Assembly: GCF_001636405.1 (NCBI RefSeq)
Contig: NZ_KV440950.1
Span: 3,266,778 to 3,330,777, forward strand
Length of the DNA stretch: 64,000 nucleotides
DNA from: Peribacillus frigoritolerans
GTDB taxonomy: Bacteria; Bacillota; Bacilli; Bacillales; DSM-1321
Direction: 5' to 3'
The notes under the pieces were generated by a model. That model made no database searches. It saw only the letters and a list, made by a program, of their open reading frames with translations, and had not been told where the DNA came from. Positions 17,681 to 26,830 of the stretch are shown piece by piece; position 1 is the first letter of the stretch; each line of letters begins with the position of its first letter. Position numbers and translations under genes: made by a program.

Positions 17681-20058
17681 TTAACTTATTTCGATTTTGT
17701 GCTTTTTCGTTTCCGCTTCCTTAATCCAATTTCTGAGTTTACTTGGGCTAATGGGCAATTGATTGATCGTGATATCTAATGGTGCGAGAGCATCGACGAC
17801 AGCATTCGCAATGGCTGCTGGCGGGGAAATGGCTCCGCCTTCACCCACCCCCTTGATACCAAGTGGATTTCTGGTAGAGAGGAATTCCTGGTGGGACTTT
17901 TCAACAGTCGGAATCTCCATGGCAGTAGGCAATAAATAATCCATATAAGAGCCGGTCAAAAGTTGGCCTTTCTCATCGTAAACGACTTCTTCATATAGAG
18001 CTGCACCAATCCCCTGGGCTATGCCACCTTGCACTTGACCATCAACTATCATTGGATTGATGACCTTTCCTGCGTCATGAACCACACTATAACCCTTCAA
18101 CTCGGCAAAACCCGTCACCTTATCCACTTCCACGATGGCAATGTGGACGGACGATGAAAAAGTAACAGTGGGCGGAACGAAGTAATGTGTGACTTGCAGG
18201 CCTGGTTCCATTCCAACAGGCATCTTGCATCTGTTTCCTGGACGTGCCGCTCCAGCAATTTCCTTATAGGTCATACATTTTTCAGGTTCGGTCCTAACAA
18301 AGACTTTACCATTTTCCATTTGTAAGTCAGCGGCTTCAACTTCAAGCATGGTAGCTGCGACCGCCAATATTTTTCCCCTTAATTTCGCTGAAGCTATTTG
18401 AATGGCGGATCCAGCATTTACTGCACTCCGGCTTGCGTACGTTCCGGCACCAAAGGCCAAGTTCGCTGTATCCCCTACCCTTATGGTAATCTCATCTGGG
18501 CAAAGCATTAATTCATCCGCACAGATTTGGGAAAATACCGTTTCGTGACCCTGCCCCTGCGGGGATGCTCCAAGGTATGCCACAACTTGACCGGAACCAT
18601 CAACTGAGACATAGGCACTTTCGAACGGACCTGCACCGGTGCCTTCTACATAAGTGGAAATGCCGATACCAACTAGCTTCCTTGCTTCTTCAACTCATTT
18701 TGCCGCTCTCTAAATCCTTCGTAATCGACCATTTTCAAACCTTGTTCCAGTGCAGCGGGATAGTCCCCGCTATCATATATCAGTTTTGCTCCATCCTTAA
18801 CCAAAATCCCTTGATCATAGGGCATATCCTCCGCTTGAATCATGTTCTTTCGCATTACGTCCACTGGATCTTTTTTCAACTTTCTAGCGATCATATCGAT
18901 TATTCGATCCATTACGAAAACGACCTCTGGTCTCCCTGCTCCCCGAAATGGAACATTCGGTGTTTTATTCGTTAACACAATCTGGCAAGTAACATCATAG
19001 TTTGGAATCTTATATGCTCCCCTTAGATGGTAGGCACTATTGTAGGCACAGGTTAATCCGAAATAATTGACAGCGCCGCTATCTATGATGAAATGATCTT
19101 TTATTCCCAAAATAGTTCCATCCAGATTATAAGCAACCTCAACATCATGGATTTGATCTCGTGAATGGCGGGCACTTGTCAAATGTTCCAGGCGGTCTTC
19201 AATCCACTTGACAGGTCTTTTCAATAGCTTGGATAGATATGGGACCAAGATTTCTTCAGGGTGAACCCCGCCTTTTGGTCCGAAACCACCACCTACGTCA
19301 GGTGCAGTCACCCTGATTTGCTGTTCAGCCAAATCCAATGATCTTGCAATATAAGTTCTAATTTCAAAAGGAAGTTGAGTGGAAGAATAAACATGCAATT
19401 GATCTGTACGGTTTTCATGGATGGAAACGACTCCCCTCGTTTCGAGCGGGTTGGAAGAAACTCTAGGCGTTTGGATTCTTGCTTTCAGAATATGATCTGC
19501 ATCTTTAAGCGCCTGTCCAGCATTTCCAGTCGTGACATGAAAATCTGCCTGGACGTTATTCTGTAAATGCTCTTGAATCAATGGGGCACCTTTTTCCATT
19601 GACTTGAATGGGTCGACAACCACTGGAAACGTCATATATTCCACTTTTATCAAATCGGCTGCATCTTCAGCCACATACCTGTTTTCTGCAACGACGACGG
19701 CAATGGGCTGCCCGACATACATCACCTTATTCTTGGCCAGGACATCTTCATAACAATAATGGATAGTGGGATTGATCGCTTCCTCCAGATTGGCAGGCAA
19801 AGCACAATGTGATTCAAATTGGACAAGAGGCTTTATTATCCCATCTATATCCATTCCGGTGAGAATGGCATGCACCCCTTCCAATGCCTGAGCTTCGGAG
19901 ATATCGATCCCCTTGATTGCAGCATGTGCATGTGTGCTGCGGACAAAGACTGCTTCAACCATATTTGCCGCTCGGATATCTCCCACGAATTGCCCTGTAC
20001 CTGTAACCAAACGATAATCTTCCTTCCGCTTAACACTTTGACCAACGTATTTTGTCAT
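17681..20058 (-). pseudogene. Mo-hydroxylase molybdopterin subunit (CoxL/XdhA-like), frameshifted
   Basis: Large catalytic subunit of a xanthine-dehydrogenase-family hydroxylase, split into two frames. 18673-20058 (461 aa) holds the N-terminal domain (DYRLVTGTGQFVGDI) and the Mo-cofactor motifs VGGGFGPKGGVHPE and VPFRGAGRPEVV. 17681 to about 18680 continues with LVGIGISTYVEGTGAGPFES, GASPQGQGHET and the active-site loop GVGEGGAISPP. The first frame stops at KKQGS; one extra base there would restore GRLVGIGIS and a protein of about 790 residues, normal for the family. VPFRGAGRPE in place of the CODH VAYRCSFR loop argues against CO dehydrogenase and for an aromatic/heterocycle hydroxylase. Either a true pseudogene or a sequencing error. 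Confidence 0.85.
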
Positions 20059-20071
20059 GCCTGTTCCCCCC

Positions 20072-20551
20072 TTAATTGGACACAGTTTGGGCAGCCTGCT
20101 TCACAGCTTTAATAATATTGGAGTAACCGGTGCATCGACATAAATTTCCTGAAATGCATTTTCTTATTTCTGCTTCACAAGGGTTTGAATTTTCTTCCAG
20201 AAAACTTGAAACCGTCATTAAAAATCCTGGTGTACAAAATCCGCATTGCAAGGCATGATTATCCGAAAATGCTTGCTGTAGGTGATTAAGGTCCCCATTC
20301 TCCTGGATAAGTGACTCAACAGTCTTGACTTCACATCCATCCGCTTGAACTGCAAGCATTAAACATGAGCGGACCGGATCACCGTTAACATGGATTGTAC
20401 AAGCTCCGCAAACACCATGTTCACATCCAATATGCGTTCCAGTTAGTAACAGGTTCTCCCTGATGAAATCCGATAATAGCAATCTAGCGTCTACTTCCCT
20501 GGATATATCTTGTCCGTTTACTTTTAGATTTATCTTAACTCCATCCATCAC
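20072..20551 (-). CDS. Mo-hydroxylase [2Fe-2S] subunit (CoxS-like)
   Basis: 159 residues, typical for the small iron-sulfur subunit. Ferredoxin-type cysteines are C43, C48, C51 and C63 (GCEHGVCGACTIHVNG...C). The second helical-domain cluster is C103, C106, C138 and C140 (CGFCTPGF and CRCTGY). All eight ligands are present. It passes electrons from the Mo centre to FAD. The start overlaps the end of the FAD subunit by 4 bp and the CoxL gene follows 13 bp later, so the three subunits are cotranscribed in order M-S-L. Confidence 0.95.
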   Translation of the reverse strand: MMDGVKINLKVNGQDISREVDARLLLSDFIRENLLLTGTHIGCEHGVCGACTIHVNGDPVRSCLMLAVQADGCEVKTVESLIQENGDLNHLQQAFSDNHALQCGFCTPGFLMTVSSFLEENSNPCEAEIRKCISGNLCRCTGYSNIIKAVKQAAQTVSN

Positions 20552-21429
20552 ATCACCCTGCCCCCTTGTGCACGAATGGTCGCTTTCTTCAAAGCCCGGA
20601 TGACCATCGTTCCAGATAGTTCCCTTCTATATTCAGCTGTACCATGGAGATCTGATTCAGGTTCTACCAGCTCCATTGTTAAATCGCTCGCCTTCTTAAA
20701 AAGTTCTTCATTCGGTTCCTTTCCAAATAAAAGTCTCTCCACATCCTCTAAAGCTGTAGGAATGGAATTAACGCCGCCAATGGCTAATTTAACCTCAGAA
20801 AAACTTCCTTCTTCACTTAAATCCACTACTGCCGCCACCTCAACCAGTCCAAAATCCCCATGCCTTCTAGCCACTTCAACAAATGCCGATCCACTAGCCG
20901 GCTTTATTATCGGGAACCGAATTTCTTTAACCAATTGATCCGGCTGTAAGGATGTTAGCATATAGGTTAGGAAGAACTCTTCAGGGCTTACTATTTCTTC
21001 GCCATTTTCATCGGCAAGAACTATTTCTCCTCTTAAAGCAGTTAGCACACATGGCAGCTCCGCAGATGGATCACCATGGGCGATGCTGCCGCCAACAGTT
21101 CCACGATTTCGAATTTGTTCATGGCCTACCCAACGGATCGCTTCTGAAAGCAATGGACACTTTTCCTTAACCAACTTGGATTTTTCTATGTCCCTGTGTT
21201 TCGTCAAAGCACCGATGACCAGTGATTCACCATCTGCATGTATATAACTCAACCCTCCAACCCTCCCTATATCAATAATGTATTTTGGCGTTGAAAGCCT
21301 CATATTCAATAATGGGATCAAACTTTGTCCTCCGGATAATACTTTCGCATCATCACCGTATTCTGATAAATAGTGGACCGCTTCTTCCAAGCTCGAAGGC
21401 CGAAGGTAATTAAACTTAGCTGGTTTGAT
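20548..21429 (-). CDS. Mo-hydroxylase FAD subunit (CoxM-like), apparent ATC start
   Basis: FAD-binding subunit. VLSGGQSLIPLLNMRL and NRGTVGGSIAHGDPSAELP are the two flavin-binding motifs, followed by the CO-dehydrogenase flavoprotein C-terminal domain. The only ordinary start in this frame is TTG 21390, which has no ribosome site and cuts off the usual N-terminus. Reading upstream gives IKPAKFNYLRPSSLEEAVHY, where homologues have M-K-P. The first codon is ATC (21429-21427), 5 nt after GGAGGGG. So the start codon appears to be ATC, a mutated ATG, or a base error. About 293 residues from there. Confidence 0.88.
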   Translation of the reverse strand: MKPAKFNYLRPSSLEEAVHYLSEYGDDAKVLSGGQSLIPLLNMRLSTPKYIIDIGRVGGLSYIHADGESLVIGALTKHRDIEKSKLVKEKCPLLSEAIRWVGHEQIRNRGTVGGSIAHGDPSAELPCVLTALRGEIVLADENGEEIVSPEEFFLTYMLTSLQPDQLVKEIRFPIIKPASGSAFVEVARRHGDFGLVEVAAVVDLSEEGSFSEVKLAIGGVNSIPTALEDVERLLFGKEPNEELFKKASDLTMELVEPESDLHGTAEYRRELSGTMVIRALKKATIRAQGGRVM

Positions 21430-21481
21430 AGGAACCCCTCCATTCGTGATTCACCTTTTACATGGGTAAGAAAGACCGGCA

Positions 21482-22006
21482 TTAAATTCTTTGGTGAGTT
21501 TTCAACTGTTTCTCCATATCTTTAAAGAATTTACCTGCCATGAATTTTGCAATGCCACCAATGACCCTGCTTCCTACACCAGCAATCATTCCACCTATAT
21601 CTGCGTTGCATTCCCAAATCAATTGACAACCATTACCAACAGGTATGATTCTACAGTCCATTTCAGCAGAAACAAAACCTGGTTTCCCGCTGCCTTCAGC
21701 ATTTAAAATATACCGATGGGGCACTTCCAAATCCTTCAATTTCACCTTTCCCGTGTAGTCACCTTTTACAGCTGCAACACCAAGTTTAAGTTCAACGTCA
21801 TACTCGCCAGCAGCAACTAATGAAAGGTTTTGACATCCTGGAATGGCATTCTTGAGTAATTCAGGATTATGCATGGCTTCCCAAATCACTTCTGCACTAT
21901 AATCAAAGTTAATCTTTCCTGATATCTCCAATTCCCCTCGCCCCCGATTATACAAATTTTTTATACCCTTTTGCTCCTTTGGAAAAAAGGCATCACCTGC
22001 ATACAT
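21482..22006 (-). CDS. CoxG-like SRPBCC protein of the Mo-hydroxylase cluster
   Basis: An SRPBCC-fold (START-like) protein of the carbon monoxide dehydrogenase subunit G family. Homologues begin near LEISGKINFDYSAEVIWEAM, which is residue 26 here, so the real start may be TTG 21931 (after GAGGGG). The frame is open from ATG 22006. AIPGCQNLSL and the C-terminal IGGIAKFMAGKFFKDMEKQL amphipathic helix match CoxG, thought to recruit the enzyme to the membrane. First gene of the CoxG-M-S-L-MFS transcript. Confidence 0.85.
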   Translation of the reverse strand: MYAGDAFFPKEQKGIKNLYNRGRGELEISGKINFDYSAEVIWEAMHNPELLKNAIPGCQNLSLVAAGEYDVELKLGVAAVKGDYTGKVKLKDLEVPHRYILNAEGSGKPGFVSAEMDCRIIPVGNGCQLIWECNADIGGMIAGVGSRVIGGIAKFMAGKFFKDMEKQLKTHQRI

Positions 22007-22014
22007 GTATACAT
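22005..22014. promoter_or_regulatory. Candidate GntR/FCD operator upstream of CoxG
   Basis: ATGTATACAT is a perfect 10-bp palindrome, overlapped by a second one (ATACATGTAT, 22001-22010). FCD-type GntR regulators commonly bind short T-G-T-A-T-A-C-A-type palindromes. It falls inside the long version of the CoxG frame, which supports the downstream start. Assignment to the regulator at 13615 is inference. Confidence 0.3.
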
Positions 22015-22334
22015 CTTAGTTTAAAAAAATATCAAGCTGATGACTACTTTCAATAATATTAATATTCTGAATTATTTGTCAATGTTTTTTTCCTATGATG
22101 TTAAATTTTTCACTTTTATTCGAACCGTACAAGGCCATGGTTGAAGTCCCCTTCCCGACCATTGCCTTGTATGCTTTTTACGGTTGCGCTTCTAGGTAGT
22201 TATTCAGCTGATTAGGTGGGAAAATGGCTAGGTTTTTCGATTGAATGACCCCTGGGGTTCTTATTCCTAATTATGTAAGCTCCAATTGCCCGGACAATCA
22301 TCCATACACCTTTTGATGATCAATGGTTACTTGT
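22015..22334. other. Intergenic region with one hairpin
   Basis: Contains a 14-bp stem with one mismatch: TACAAGGCCATGGT (22128-22141) and ACCATTGCCTTGTA (22158-22171), followed on the plus strand by TGCTTTTT. It lies downstream of the VOC gene and may end that transcript. No gene seen. Confidence 0.5.
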
Positions 22335-23294
22335 TTACTCATCGTAACGTTCCAGCAATTCAATAATCACTTTAAAGGTCGCTTTTGTATCCATATAGGC
22401 ATACCGGCCTTTTCCGTTAAAAAAGTTTCCTGTCTGTATGACCGGATAGCCCATTTCTTCCAGCATCTTCATTTTAGCCTCCATGTCTTTAACGACAAAA
22501 GAGATATGGTGAACACCCTCACCATATGTTTCTAGATGATCTTTCCACGTACTGGGTGATTCGTCCGGCTCGATCAATTCAATTTGAATTAACGGAGTAT
22601 TGATGAACATATATTTTGATTTGCCTTCAGTGGGCTTCCCTTTGTAAATCACGTTTGTCATATCGGATGAACCAGAATGGATGATGGGAGGTTTTTCAAC
22701 ACCCAACAACTTACTGTATGCATCTGCAGCCGCATCAAGGTCTTTGACAACAAACGCAAGCTGTTCCACTTTGTTAGTCCCTAGTAGCGGCTGAATGCTG
22801 TCATCTTCCGGTCTTTCCCATGCCGTTACTCTTGGCTCCGCACTTTCAAGCAGTTCAACTAACGTTTTGTGATCATCTAGTGTATCCACATATACATATC
22901 GGCCGTCACTTGAAGTGAAATCACCCGTTTGCAAAGCTGGGTAACCATTTTTCTCCATGATTGGCAGCCTCTTTTGGATAGAGTCCACATCAAAAGCTAT
23001 ATGGTGGATCCCTTCACCTACTTCATCCAGGAACTCACGCATCGTTCCTGGATTTTTATCGGGTTCTATTAGTTCAAATTGGACGGTCGGTGTATTCAGG
23101 AAAGCCAGTTTGGATTGCGATTCCGTTGGTACACCTCTAAAAGTGACTTTGGAAACAGAACTGTCACCAGTTAGAAATGGTTCTGCCTCCTTAATGCCCA
23201 GCAGTCTTGTGAAAGCTAGATTAGCAGCTTCAATATCTTTTACAACAAATGCGAGTTGATTAATATTCCTATTGCCCAATAGTGATTCAGCCAT
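22335..23294 (-). CDS. Two-domain VOC (glyoxalase/dioxygenase superfamily) protein
   Basis: About 319 residues made of two homologous VOC units (about 8-150 and 170-315). Each starts with a QLAFVVKD motif and ends with VELLE or IELLE. Within each, HHIAFDVD or HHISFVVK and the C-terminal glutamate are metal-ligand candidates. It resembles methylmalonyl-CoA-epimerase-like or lactoylglutathione-lyase-like paired proteins rather than classical extradiol enzymes. ATG 23315 is open, but ATG 23294 (MAESLLGN) has a better ribosome site (GTAGG). It lies between the Rieske-pathway genes and CoxG. The reaction is unknown. Confidence 0.8.
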   Translation of the reverse strand: MAESLLGNRNINQLAFVVKDIEAANLAFTRLLGIKEAEPFLTGDSSVSKVTFRGVPTESQSKLAFLNTPTVQFELIEPDKNPGTMREFLDEVGEGIHHIAFDVDSIQKRLPIMEKNGYPALQTGDFTSSDGRYVYVDTLDDHKTLVELLESAEPRVTAWERPEDDSIQPLLGTNKVEQLAFVVKDLDAAADAYSKLLGVEKPPIIHSGSSDMTNVIYKGKPTEGKSKYMFINTPLIQIELIEPDESPSTWKDHLETYGEGVHHISFVVKDMEAKMKMLEEMGYPVIQTGNFFNGKGRYAYMDTKATFKVIIELLERYDE

Positions 23295-23334
23295 ACTAAT
23301 AAACCTACTTCCCATAGTTTATTTTATTATGAAC

Positions 23335-24123
23335 TCAACCCAGTCCGCGAACGGACAATCCTCCATCACTGGAGATGACTTCACCTGTAATAGCACGCGC
23401 TGCGTCTGATGCCAATAGGACATATGCAGCTACATGATCTTCGGGCAGCTGTGCAAGCTGAAGAGGGTTTCTTTTTTTTATGCTATTTGCCTTCGTTTCA
23501 TTATCCACCATTTTAACGAATGGACGTAGGGGAGGAATGACCGATAATGCGGTCAGAGTGCCACCAGGCGCTACAGCATTCACCCTGATGTTAGGAGCGA
23601 GTTCAAAGGCAAGTTGGCGCATCAGCCCTATTTGGGCATGCTTGCTTGCTGTGTACCATACCCCGCCGCCATCCGGATAAAAACTGGCACCGGATACGGT
23701 GAAAATAATATTTCCATTCGATTTTTGCAGTTCTTCAAGAGCGGCTTTAGCACCGAAGAATGATCCTTTAACGTTAATATCAATCAGAAAATCATATGCA
23801 TCGGAAAGTGCATCGGGAGTTACGTCGGCAAATTTAGCAAATCCATCAAAGACTCCTGCATTGGCAACGAAAACATCCAGCTTTCCAAATTGCTCGACAG
23901 TGGCCTGGACAGCCCTTTCATTGTCTTCATATTTGCTTACATCGCCTTGGTTAATGAGAATCTCTTCACCAAATTCCGCTTTCATTTTCTTTAGCGTTTC
24001 TATCGAGCGGCCGATGATGCTGACTTTTGCCCCTTCTTGTATGAAACGTCTAGTGACAGCCTCCCCGATACCTGAATTGCCACCGGTAATCAGCACTACT
24101 TTATCCTTTAACGCCATTGCCAT
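23335..24123 (-). CDS. SDR, cis-dihydrodiol dehydrogenase type (HcaB/BphB-like)
   Basis: 262 residues from ATG 24123, preceded by GAGGAGG (the frame is open to 24174). The NAD-binding TGGNSGIGEAVTRRF is at about 11-25, NAG at about 88, and the catalytic Y-x-x-x-K in GGGVWYTASKHAQIGLMRQL. The segment around the active site and FELAPNIRVNAVAPGGT resemble HcaB/BphB dehydrogenases, which rearomatise cis-dihydrodiols made by Rieske dioxygenases. It sits immediately downstream of the dioxygenase beta and alpha genes, supporting that role. Confidence is high for SDR, moderate for dihydrodiol dehydrogenase. Confidence 0.85.
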   Translation of the reverse strand: MAMALKDKVVLITGGNSGIGEAVTRRFIQEGAKVSIIGRSIETLKKMKAEFGEEILINQGDVSKYEDNERAVQATVEQFGKLDVFVANAGVFDGFAKFADVTPDALSDAYDFLIDINVKGSFFGAKAALEELQKSNGNIIFTVSGASFYPDGGGVWYTASKHAQIGLMRQLAFELAPNIRVNAVAPGGTLTALSVIPPLRPFVKMVDNETKANSIKKRNPLQLAQLPEDHVAAYVLLASDAARAITGEVISSDGGLSVRGLG

Positions 24124-24157
24124 TGTAACCAGCCTCCTCTTTTTAACCAAGTCAATA

Positions 24158-24667
24158 TTATACGAAGATAGCAAGATTTCTGGTATTTATCGTTGATTGA
24201 TCAACAATGAATATTCGTTTGGAAAGTTTCCATTTACCTTCTTCGAAAATGAATTCATCATTTCGTTCCCCCGAAATCAGATCATGCTGAATATCCGTGC
24301 TGCGGCTGCGATAGATGAGCAGGTAGCTCTTGACGACTGCCTTTTCACCTTCAACATAGTCTTTAACGCGTACATTTGAGACAAAACGCCGTGTTCTTGA
24401 TGGCGGTATTTCCGCCCATGCATAATCCGTTTTCAAACGATCCACTCGCAGTTTCAGCAACTCAATATCATCATTAAATGTAAACATTTCCGTTGAATAA
24501 TCCGGGCGTTCCACCCCTTCTTTATTAACACGTACAGGCATTTGATAGTGTAAACTCGAGTGCATTAAATCGAACCAATCATCAAATTCAATATCATCCA
24601 GTAATTGAGCTTCATCATACAGCCATTGTTCAAATTGACATTTGAGCAACATTTTCTCCACATTCAT
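24158..24667 (-). CDS. Aromatic-ring-hydroxylating dioxygenase beta subunit
   Basis: 169 residues, the normal length for the small structural subunit (SnoaL/NTF2-like fold). Landmarks are WLYDEAQLLDDIEFDDWFDL near the N-terminus, MPVRVNKEGVERPD, and the C-terminal SKRIFIVDQSTINTRNLAIF. Beta subunits pair with the Rieske alpha subunit in an alpha3beta3 hexamer and carry no catalytic metal. It lies 21 bp behind the alpha gene. No ferredoxin or ferredoxin reductase gene is present in the island, so electrons must come from elsewhere. Confidence 0.9.
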   Translation of the reverse strand: MNVEKMLLKCQFEQWLYDEAQLLDDIEFDDWFDLMHSSLHYQMPVRVNKEGVERPDYSTEMFTFNDDIELLKLRVDRLKTDYAWAEIPPSRTRRFVSNVRVKDYVEGEKAVVKSYLLIYRSRSTDIQHDLISGERNDEFIFEEGKWKLSKRIFIVDQSTINTRNLAIFV

Positions 24668-24688
24668 TTCCGTTCCTCCTCCCGTTTA

Positions 24689-25990
24689 TCATTTCGTCAT
24701 CAATTCAAGCCAGTACTTGTAAAAATTCCTTTGGCTCGCTTCAGTGAATTTATCATCGTAAGCAACACCAGGACCTATAAAATCAACTGGTTCACGATGA
24801 AGACCCATTGTATAATTGTAGGTTAGATTCTTTAGGAAAGGCATTGGTCCTTGGGCTGCTTCAGTGATATCAGTAAAAACTTCCGTATCATCCTGTTCGA
24901 AAATACCGGATGGGCTAAAGGTCAAGATAAATGAATCTCTTGATCTATCTTTCCAATCTTGGGAGGCGTTCTTTTCCACGAGCATCCAAGCAATCACTTC
25001 CATTTTATTGTGACCGATTGGCCGCCACATCCTTATTGAAGTGTTGGAGATGAATTGGTCTTTGATTTTTGTATGGGATATTAAAAATGATAGGTTAGGG
25101 AAGACATTCCCAATCATATTCTTTAAGTTTGATAACACTCCATATTGTTCTTCAGACAAATTAGTTTTAAATTCATCTTTCAATTCTTCCGGGAAAGCGA
25201 AGTCAGGATTAGGAGTCCCTAAGTTTAGTCCATGCCCGTTATCCGTATGGATTTGAAAACCGCGCTTTGAATAGGTAGCATTGGGCACCATGCCCAGTTT
25301 GGCAATGGATCCGTGTGTGACCATCGTGTGATAGGAATCACCAACAAAGTTATCGGAACCAACTTTCCAGTTTGAATTAACAACGAATCTTTGCGGAACT
25401 CCGATTACTTCCATTTCTGCTCGTCCTACAAGGATATCCAAATACCATTTAATGTCTCCAAGAAACTCTTCAAGCGGCTCTGCATTTTCATTCCAAGTTC
25501 CAAATAAAAGACCTTTATAGGATTCAAGCTTTACTTTGTGAAGGCCCATTTCCGAGCGGTCAAGGTTACCCCCATATATATCCTTTTGTAATGGCACTCC
25601 TACGAGTTCACCAGTGTTTTTAAAATTAAACCCATGGTAGGGGCAAGTAAATAATGACTTGTTCCCTTTATCTGCACGGCATAATTTCATTCCGCGATGG
25701 GTGCACATATTATAAAACGCCCTGATTTCCCCTTCAGCATCACGAGTAATGATGAGAGAGTAGCCAGCAAGTTCACGGGTCATGAAGTCTCCTTTGTTCG
25801 GTACTTCAGAATCATGGCCGATAAAAACCCATGTTTTCAAAAACACTTTTTCATGTTCTATATCATAAACCTTTGGGTCTCCAAGGAGGTATGCAGGTAT
25901 AACGCCTTCCTCTGGTTTAACCGTTTCGTTCAAATAGTCAACAACTTGCTGTTTCGACATTTCTTCTAAGGATTTTTCAGTTTTAAGCAT
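24689..25990 (-). CDS. Aromatic-ring-hydroxylating dioxygenase alpha subunit (Rieske)
   Basis: About 433 residues from ATG 25990 (GGGAGAG upstream; the frame is open to 26029). The Rieske [2Fe-2S] ligands are C96 and H98 (CTHRGMKLC) and C116 and H119 (CPYHGFNF). The catalytic iron site is DNFVGDSYHTMVTH with H221 and H226, and the bridging aspartate D218. The enzyme adds O2 to an aromatic ring to give a cis-dihydrodiol. Substrate range cannot be judged by eye; relatives act on benzoate-, phenylpropionate- and biphenyl-type compounds. Both metal sites are intact. Confidence 0.93.
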   Translation of the reverse strand: MLKTEKSLEEMSKQQVVDYLNETVKPEEGVIPAYLLGDPKVYDIEHEKVFLKTWVFIGHDSEVPNKGDFMTRELAGYSLIITRDAEGEIRAFYNMCTHRGMKLCRADKGNKSLFTCPYHGFNFKNTGELVGVPLQKDIYGGNLDRSEMGLHKVKLESYKGLLFGTWNENAEPLEEFLGDIKWYLDILVGRAEMEVIGVPQRFVVNSNWKVGSDNFVGDSYHTMVTHGSIAKLGMVPNATYSKRGFQIHTDNGHGLNLGTPNPDFAFPEELKDEFKTNLSEEQYGVLSNLKNMIGNVFPNLSFLISHTKIKDQFISNTSIRMWRPIGHNKMEVIAWMLVEKNASQDWKDRSRDSFILTFSPSGIFEQDDTEVFTDITEAAQGPMPFLKNLTYNYTMGLHREPVDFIGPGVAYDDKFTEASQRNFYKYWLELMTK

Positions 25991-26028
25991 ACTTTTTCTC
26001 TCCCTTCCAAGCTTTACATCATTATGCA

Positions 26029-26814
26029 TTACCCGATCTGAACGCTTTTTTCCTTGTTTTGCAGAGTCGCCAAAACGCTTAATGCCGCTAGATAACTCGT
26101 TTTCGGATTATTTGGCATCGGATCATTTTCCACTTCCAGTTTCAGTTTCCCGAACGAACCTGACGCTTCTATCAGGTGATTGTTTTTTAACACATTTGGA
26201 TCGGCAATGATTTTCACTTTCGTCTTTTCTGATCCAAGACCAGCCATAGACAGCACAATCGCAACATTGATGTTTCTCGGAAACTGCTTGATCGCTTCTG
26301 CAGCAGTTCCTTCAAATAATACCGTTTCTTCTGTCACTGAAGACCCTTCCGGCAATGCGTTTGGCGGTTTTCTTGTGGTAATGCAAACAGATTCAAGGCC
26401 ATTCACCGCTTTTGCCGATTTAAGTACATCTAGACCTCCAATCGCACCAGACGGAAGGAGAATATTCACGTTATTCAATTTACAAATCTGGTTTGATTGT
26501 TCTTCAAAGGCGGAATTCGCCATAACGCCAATGCTGCTTAGCAAGAGATCCTTCCCGCTTTTAAGCACTTTCAATGCATACTCTTCAGCTGCTTCTATCG
26601 TTGCAGCCTCTATGACTAAATCAACATCGGATTTAAGAAGTTCGTCGACATCACGATATGGCTGTGTCCTGAATTCTTCAGCTAATTGTGCCGAAACTTC
26701 TTCACGGCGGGCATAAATCGCAACGATTCTTCCACCTGGAAGAAGCCCGTCGTTATTAATGGCCTGAAGCAGAAATTTTCCGATATTACCGCACCCGATT
26801 AAACCTAACTTCAT
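26029..26814 (-). CDS. Aspartate dehydrogenase-like NAD(P)-dependent enzyme
   Basis: 261 residues of the NadX/aspartate dehydrogenase family. The Rossmann motif GLIGCGNIGKFL is at about 4-15, PSGAIGGLDVLKSA at about 121-134, NINVAIVLSMAGLG at about 181-194, and the conserved active-site histidine H213 in NNHLIEASGSFG. Family members oxidise L-aspartate to iminoaspartate/oxaloacetate, or run in reverse. NAD biosynthesis genes are absent here; the neighbours are aromatic-catabolic. The enzyme may instead handle an amino- or imino-acid intermediate. The stop codon overlaps the long form of the dioxygenase alpha gene. Confidence 0.85.
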   Translation of the reverse strand: MKLGLIGCGNIGKFLLQAINNDGLLPGGRIVAIYARREEVSAQLAEEFRTQPYRDVDELLKSDVDLVIEAATIEAAEEYALKVLKSGKDLLLSSIGVMANSAFEEQSNQICKLNNVNILLPSGAIGGLDVLKSAKAVNGLESVCITTRKPPNALPEGSSVTEETVLFEGTAAEAIKQFPRNINVAIVLSMAGLGSEKTKVKIIADPNVLKNNHLIEASGSFGKLKLEVENDPMPNNPKTSYLAALSVLATLQNKEKSVQIG

Positions 26815-26830
26815 GTAGTTTCATCCTTCC

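Noticed and set aside
17681-20058. CO dehydrogenase (CoxMSL)
   Set aside because: The large subunit has VPFRGAGRPE where true form I CO dehydrogenase has the VAYRCSFR active-site loop; the enzyme is a relative with another substrate.
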